Assembly: GCF_000003195.3 (NCBI RefSeq)
Contig: NC_012871.2
Location: 8,605,997 to 8,669,996, forward strand
DNA from: Sorghum bicolor
Lineage: Eukaryota > Streptophyta > Magnoliopsida > Poales > Poaceae
DNA: 64,000 nt
Direction of reading: 5' to 3'
The position numbers were made by a program, and so were the translations under genes. How positions within the stretch are numbered: the stretch's first letter is position 1; each line of letters starts with the position of its first letter. The notes beneath the pieces were generated by a model. The model was not told the DNA's origin and did not search any database. It was given only the letters and a program-made list of their open reading frames with translations. This document shows, piece after piece, positions 58,961 to 64,000 of the stretch.

Positions 58961-59138
58961 GTTCCTCGCTGTGAAGGGGTCCCTGGCCGGCGGCTGCGAA
59001 TAGAGATCTGGAGCAGGCAAGCGAAAAGTCAGTAGCGATTAGTGAGGGAGACGACGGGAGGAGGAAGAACAAACGAGGCGAGGGGAGCGCGCCGCCACCT
59101 GAACAGAGGGCGGGAGCACCGAGCGGCGGCTGCGGCGG

Positions 59139-59147
59139 CTAGGGTTT
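59139..59147 (-). promoter_or_regulatory. Telo-box (AAACCCTAG) at the eS12 promoter or leader
   Basis: Minus-strand AAACCCTAG within CGCCAAAACCCTAGCC. The telo-box is characteristic of plant ribosomal-protein gene promoters and early leaders. TGGGCC-type site II words lie near 59222-59232, which fits co-regulation of translation genes. Confidence 0.7.
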
Positions 59148-59485
59148 TGGCGAGAGGGTGTGAGAGGGGTGGGAGAAGGCGGAATTATAGTGCCGGGCTG
59201 CCGGCTCGTTGAGGCGGGCCTGTTTGGGCCTTGGTGGGCTGAATGTCTAGCTTTCACTACCCCAAATATTTTCATCGTTTTTCTTTCTTCTTGGTCTTAT
59301 CATAATTTTCCGTAACGAATGAACTCGTACGGTCTTTTTTTAAAAAAAAAAAAAGAATACTGCCTTACTTCATTGCTCCAAATAACGCACGACTTTAGAC
59401 CATTTTTATTAAAATATTTTGGTTCGAAAATACTAATCCGTCTCTTCTATATAGACATGTGAGGGCAGCAAATTAAATATGCTCA

Positions 59486-60653
59486 GGGCATGTACAACCC
59501 ATAGACGGAAGTCTGTCTCTAAGTGCCTCGAATCTAGCATGCAGACAGATATAAAGACATGTCATACAACCCACAGACAGATATCTATCTCTATATTGTT
59601 TAATGCTTTTGCATGTAGCTAGAATCAAGTGTGTATATGATTCATGTATGTCATCGTGTTGCTTCTTGGTACAAACTCGATCATACACATAATTAGAATA
59701 TTTTATTAGAACCATTAATATAAATTATATATAAAATGTTTTCATAATCCAAACAAAATATAATCCGACTGAACTTATAAGAGCGGCCAAAAAGGTTTGC
59801 CTAGGCAGGCCTTGCTGCCATAAACAAAAGGCGCAGTTACTTCTATTTTTGCAATTGAACGTATTGTATTCTTATTGTTCTTCAGTGTATTGATACTTTC
59901 TTCATTCGGGTTTCAGACAACGCGTTTGTATTGAAACATATAAATTGAGACTCAAATTCCAAGGTATATGTAAGAAGCAGTAAGACAGGTACGAGGAATA
60001 CAGAAAAACAAAAGCAAATTCAGAGGAGGAGATGCGGCAACAAATGAAACGAGTGCTTGACGGTTGCAGTGAAGATTGCAGCGGAGATGAGCACAAGGTG
60101 CTGTAGCAGCGACCAGCGAGGCGGCAACCCATGCAAGCGCGCCGTAAGCACCATTGCACCAATCGTCGCAGCGTTGGCCGGTTCAGGGACAACAGCTCTC
60201 CGCACCAAACCTCCGACTGCGCCACCATGGGTGAGGCCTGCCGTATCTGCTGCAAAGACGAACCCCTTCCGCGAGACCGCAACCAAGCGAGCCAGCCACC
60301 GCCGTCGAACTGCTACTGCGACAAAGGTTCTCGGTTGCCGCCGCCGGACTGCTACCGTGGAGGCGCCCTCGCTCTAACTAGATGCGGTGCGGTGGTGCCT
60401 TCGTTCCTCTTCCGCGCGCAGTAGACAACCAGAACCCCGCAAGCATCGAAACCAGAACCCCCCAAGTGCACGGGATCCTCACGCCGTCGACTCGGAGAGT
60501 ACAACGCTGCTGGAGTCATCGCGTGGGCCTCGGAGCACAGGCCTTCCCCGTCGCCTCGCGAGACGACGACACCTCCGTCTCCAGGCTTCGGCAGGGTTGT
60601 TTTTGTAAAAATAGTGATGTAGAGACGAGCACAAGGACGCGTTGTACATGCCC
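59486..60653. mobile_element. PIF/Harbinger-like element carrying GC-rich cargo
   Basis: Termini are GGGCATGTACAAC and its exact complement GTTGTACATGCCC. A 3-bp TSD, TCA, lies at 59483-59485 and 60654-60656. Inside the TIRs, TCTGTCTCTAAGTG and CTCGTCTCTACATC align. No transposase was seen. About 600 bp of GC-rich gene-like DNA (60000-60600) contrasts with the AT-rich ends. This fits a Pack-type gene-capturing element; the donor gene was not recognised. Confidence 0.7.
60020..60286 (-). pseudogene. Gene-like fragment of unknown origin inside the PIF-like element
   Basis: The minus frame (88 aa from Met, open further upstream) has a hydrophobic, alanine-rich composition: FVFAADTAGLTHGGAVGGLV, ATIGAMVLTARLHGLPPRW, HLVLISAAIFTATVKH. 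Two or three segments could span a membrane. I do not recognise a family. An overlapping plus frame (60057-60377) is likely a GC-rich shadow. It is more likely a captured or broken gene piece than a live gene. Confidence 0.35.
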
Positions 60654-60771
60654 TCATGGCTGTCATGCATCCACCCAGGACACGCAGACTTGCATAGTAC
60701 ATTTTAGACTTGCATCCACCCTCGCTCGATGGTTAGGAACACGCAGAATGCAGACTTGCATAGTACATTGG

Positions 60772-61052
60772 GCCTCAGCCAGCAGTAATTATTATGTATC
60801 AAACATCCAAACTTAATTAAACTCCATACAATGTGTCGATGGATATATGTCCAAAAATAGGTAAAGTCCAGTGGCCATCCAGCCTCAATTCCAAGAAAGA
60901 TCGATATTAGGCCTCAGCCAACAGTAATCATTATGTATCAAACATTCAAACTTAATCAAACTCCATACAATGTGTCGATGGAATATGTCCAGAAATAGGT
61001 AAAGCATATATAGTGGCGATCCATCCTCAATTACAAGAAAGATCGATATTAT
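60772..61052. repeat. Two-copy tandem repeat, ~140-bp unit
   Basis: Copy 1 (60772-60909) and copy 2 (60911-61052) share GCCTCAGCCA(G/A)CAGTAAT, TTATGTATCAAACAT, AAACTCCATACAATGTGTCG and AAGAAAGATCGATATTA. They have a few substitutions and small indels. A shorter duplication of GCAGACTTGCATAGTACAT lies just left (about 60689 and 60752). Confidence 0.88.
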
Positions 61053-61602
61053 TAGATCAAGTCATATATATATAGCCTCCAACCCTGTAACAAAAGGAAT
61101 GTGCCGCTACAGACGCCCGCACAAGCTTCCGTTCTATACAGAGAAATAAACGACAAGAATGAGATTGAAGCCTCAAAGTGTAAAAGGATTTATATTATAT
61201 ATGTCATAAACGGTAAAATAGGCCATTCCTAGGACCCATGTTATTTTAACCTAATTCACAATATGAAACAAAACTCTAACAGACATGGAGGAGCAATGAA
61301 AAGCTACATGAGACCTAACAAATTAATATGGAAATCATTTTATGTCCATGACATGATTGAAAACATTTCTTTTTTTTTATGACCATGACTAGGTACGTTT
61401 TTCATTAATCAGAAGTAAAGTGGAGATTGAAAACATATCTCATAAGGAAAAGGTTATTCAAACAATAATATGATGACAAATGGTTGGAAAATCATCAACT
61501 AGGCTCTTGTGTTTGAACCATGCATGAATGAAATACTGCACGGGGCATGGGCATTCTATCATGATCAGGAGAGGAGTCAGCCCGTGCCTCTTATATTTTA
61601 GG
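61053..61602. other. Intergenic DNA downstream of the NLR relic
   Basis: AT-rich, with TATATATATAG near 61065 and no recognised gene. Any 3' UTR of the NLR relic would lie here. Confidence 0.45.
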
Positions 61603-64000
61603 TTAGGAAACATCGAGCGAGGGATGGTTGGGATGATCTCTAATTGCATTCCTGATAGCATCATGCGCTTCGGGGCACTCCTTAATCGCTATCCGAACAA
61701 CGACATGACGGAGAGGTTCTCCAAGCCATAATCAATATTGGCACTGGATACAAGGAACATGTTCCATGAAATCCAGAGGATAATCTTGTGCAGGATTGTA
61801 CTAGTACTATGAATGATACTTGTAAACTGGGGCACATTTCTAGGCACTTGGGGATCAACTCCAGATCTGATTTGTGAGAATTTTTGAAACCGGTGCCAAA
61901 TCCGAGAACCTTTAGCCCTCTCAGTTTACCAATCTTAGACACTGCATGCAACGTAACCAGTATGCCTACGAGCTCTCGCAGAGATTTCATATTGTGCAGA
62001 GCCAGACCATCCGGTAGTTTAACCCTTTCAGAGAGTAGCCGGACCAGCTTACTACCTAGTTTATCGAAAGACACTGGCAACAGTATCTCCTGCCAGACAT
62101 AGGCACGTCTTATGTCCAATGTCTGCAGGGACTCCAGCTCGCCAATACTCTCGGGTAGCTCCAAGACTTGCAAACCGTGTAGTGGCGGAAATCTCAGCTG
62201 ACAGACACAACCTACCAAGATTATTGAGATGATTGTTCTCCAGCCCAGTGCAATCATCCACTTGCAACAGACGCAGGACATGAAAGCTCGACAGGGGTGG
62301 TATCGACTTAACCTTGCCAAAGATATCAAGTGACCTCACTTTGGACAGTTGCTCTCTTGCTTCTGCTGAGGCGTAGGATTCATTGCTGTTATGGATAGAC
62401 AGCCGACGAATTTTCATCTTCTGCACAGCAGATGTAAGTGTACTTGCTTGTTGACCATCTTCTGATAATAGCGTTGTAAAAAGACCTTCTTCAGCTGACA
62501 ACTGATTTATTAGCTCAAGCACCATGTCATGTACTTGGCAAGCAGGAACCACAACACCTATTTCAGTATAACGATCCAACGGCCACCTGTCCACTGGCTG
62601 GATCAAGCTTCGATTGATGAGCTCGCTGAAGTAGTTCTCTCATATCTCCTGCAAGCTTGTCCCTGCAGGTTGTGTCTCTACTTTAATGAAACCTTCTGCT
62701 ATCCAGCTCAATATCAAAGCATCCTTCTCAATCACCTGATCCTCAGGATATTTGCTCAGAGACAGCAAGCAAGTCTTTAAATGAAAAGGTAGATCATTAT
62801 AACTTAGGCTTAATATCTTCCTCATCTTGTCCACATCAAGACTATTTTTATGTCCAGAACCAGAACCAAAACCAAAACCGATAGACTTATTCACCTTCTC
62901 CCATTCCACTGAACACATCGGTTTACTAGCTAGTAAACTTGCTGTAGTAATAATGGTTAATGGCACACCAAAACATTTCTATAAGATTTTTCCAGCGGCT
63001 TCTCCCAAACTAGGAGGACACTTATCATCAGTGTCAAATATTCTCTTGTCGAGCAACTTTCTTGAGTCATCATCAGAAAGTGGTTTCATTTCATAAAGAC
63101 CACCAACATGTTCAGCAACAGTCTTCTTGCGAGTGGTTATGATTATCCTGCTTCTAGGATGACCATCCTGGCAAGCAAGTTTGATAGTATCCCAGTCAGA
63201 TTCTTTCCATAAATCATCAATCACACACAAACACCTAGTGATAAATACAGGCAAGTTAGTAAACCAAGATGCAGTTGTGCTAATAATCATAGGGTACTGA
63301 AAGTACATGAAAGTTGAAAAGACCAGTTACTGCATACTCTATTTATAATTCTCTACAAAAGCAAAATAATTATTTATGTAATGATGAAAAGTAGGTAAAA
63401 TATAGAAACGTACTTTGTATTCTTGAGGAATTCTATAATTTTGTCAATGAGCTCCTGGCCTGCTGCACTTCCCATCCTTCATCTATGCGGCTATACTTCT
63501 TGTCATCAAGTTGCAGAAGGATGTTCTTGAAAATCTTCTTTATATCAGGATTAAGGGAGACAGACACAAAAATACGGCAATCAAAATTTGACTTAAGATC
63601 TTGAATCAATGAATTGGCAAGAGTTGTCTTCCCCAGTCCTCAAAATCCAACAACAGAATTTATATTTTGCTGCCTCGATGAGCAGTGTTGTCCCAAGAGT
63701 CGCTTAGTTAGCTCATCCTTTAGCCCGCCAATGGCAACTAGCTCTGCTGTCTTTCTGTACATACCTTCTAGGCAAGGATCAACCGACACCATAGCTGGCC
63801 TGGCAGTAATGCTGTCAATCTTGTACCTATAACGACGCTTAGTGACCTTCTTGACCTGGTCCATGATGTCTTTGATAACACTGTGGATCTGATGGTTAGT
63901 CTTTGGCCTTCTTGTACAGATGGATGGCCTTACCAATGAGCCCCTTGAGGCTGAACGGCTTGGTATGGTCATGCTCCTTGCCCCGCAACATGAAGGTGTC
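61603..64000 (-). pseudogene. CC-NBS-LRR (NLR) resistance-gene relic, cut by the window edge
   Basis: Read on the minus strand from the right edge there is a pre-NBS linker (YKIDSITARPAMVSVDPCLE), then the P-loop VVGF-stop-GLGKTT with TGA at 63640-63642. IFVSVSLNPDIKK follows, then a frame shift near 63470 and a likely intron (donor ~63413, acceptor ~63237). Next are kinase-2 (LCVIDDLW), RNBS-B (SRIIITTRKKTVAEHV), GKIL-stop-KCFGVPL (TAG at 62979-62981), [15 protein letters not shown], and a third stop (TGA 62640-62642) before ENYFSELINRSLIQP. An MHD-like VHDMVLELI, leucine-rich repeats with a frame shift near 62205, another shift near 61700, and a terminal AIRDHPNHPSLDVS follow. Such proteins are immune receptors, but this copy cannot encode a full one. 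The N-terminal coiled coil lies beyond 64000. Confidence 0.93.

Noticed and set aside
60382..60816. 144-aa plus-strand frame
   Set aside because: It runs across the end of the PIF-like element and into the tandem repeat, with no domain. Likely chance in GC-rich DNA.

Overview
This is nuclear DNA of a grass. The protein genes have plant exon-intron structure and grass-type GC-rich first exons. The intergenic DNA is filled with Sirevirus-type Ty1-copia LTR elements, L1-like LINEs, and Tourist, Stowaway, hAT and Mutator MITEs. The recurring MITE ending GGCCTTGTTTAGTTCC and the Opie/Ji-like LTRs suggest an Andropogoneae genome such as sorghum. The species is an inference and cannot be proven from the sequence.

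Layout: (1) 1-9.2 kb is repeat-rich and gene-free: a solo copia LTR (974-2509), MITEs, a degenerate CACTA-like element, and a giant foldback element split by a Stowaway MITE. (2) 9.5-17.7 kb, plus strand: a seven-exon STAR/KH RNA-binding protein gene of the SPIN1 family (281 aa). Its 4.5 kb intron 6 holds a complete 909-bp TRIM retrotransposon and a 5'-truncated LINE, both with perfect target-site duplications (TSDs). (3) 18.6-35.8 kb is a three-layer nest. An L1-like LINE was split by a copia LTR (TSD CAGTG), which was itself split by a nearly pristine 10.4-kb Sirevirus (TSD GCAAG; its LTRs differ at only three CpG sites). (4) 36-40 kb: further MITEs, including a Mutator-type MITE with a perfect 9-bp TSD, and a GC-rich gene fragment between diverged inverted repeats.

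(5) 40.9-59 kb is a gene-dense block on the minus strand. It contains a CRF-type AP2/ERF factor with two leader uORFs and a long proline-rich repeat; a plastid ABC1 atypical kinase (ABC1K9 type, 11 exons, 555 aa); a plastid NAD-dependent glycerol-3-phosphate dehydrogenase (GLY1/SFD1 type, 7 exons, 431 aa); and cytosolic ribosomal protein eS12 (4 exons, 140 aa). (6) 59.5-60.7 kb is a 1.17-kb PIF/Harbinger-like element (TSD TCA) carrying GC-rich, gene-like cargo. (7) 61.6 kb to the right edge is a CC-NBS-LRR resistance gene relic with three in-frame stops, one of them inside the P-loop.

The host genes do not form a pathway. ABC1K9 and GLY1 are both plastid lipid-related functions, but their adjacency is probably incidental. 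The most notable regulatory observation is an array of the decamer CACCGGACGC (both orientations) in the U3 of three different copia LTRs, ending 51-52 bp from a TATTTATA/TATAAATA box in each.
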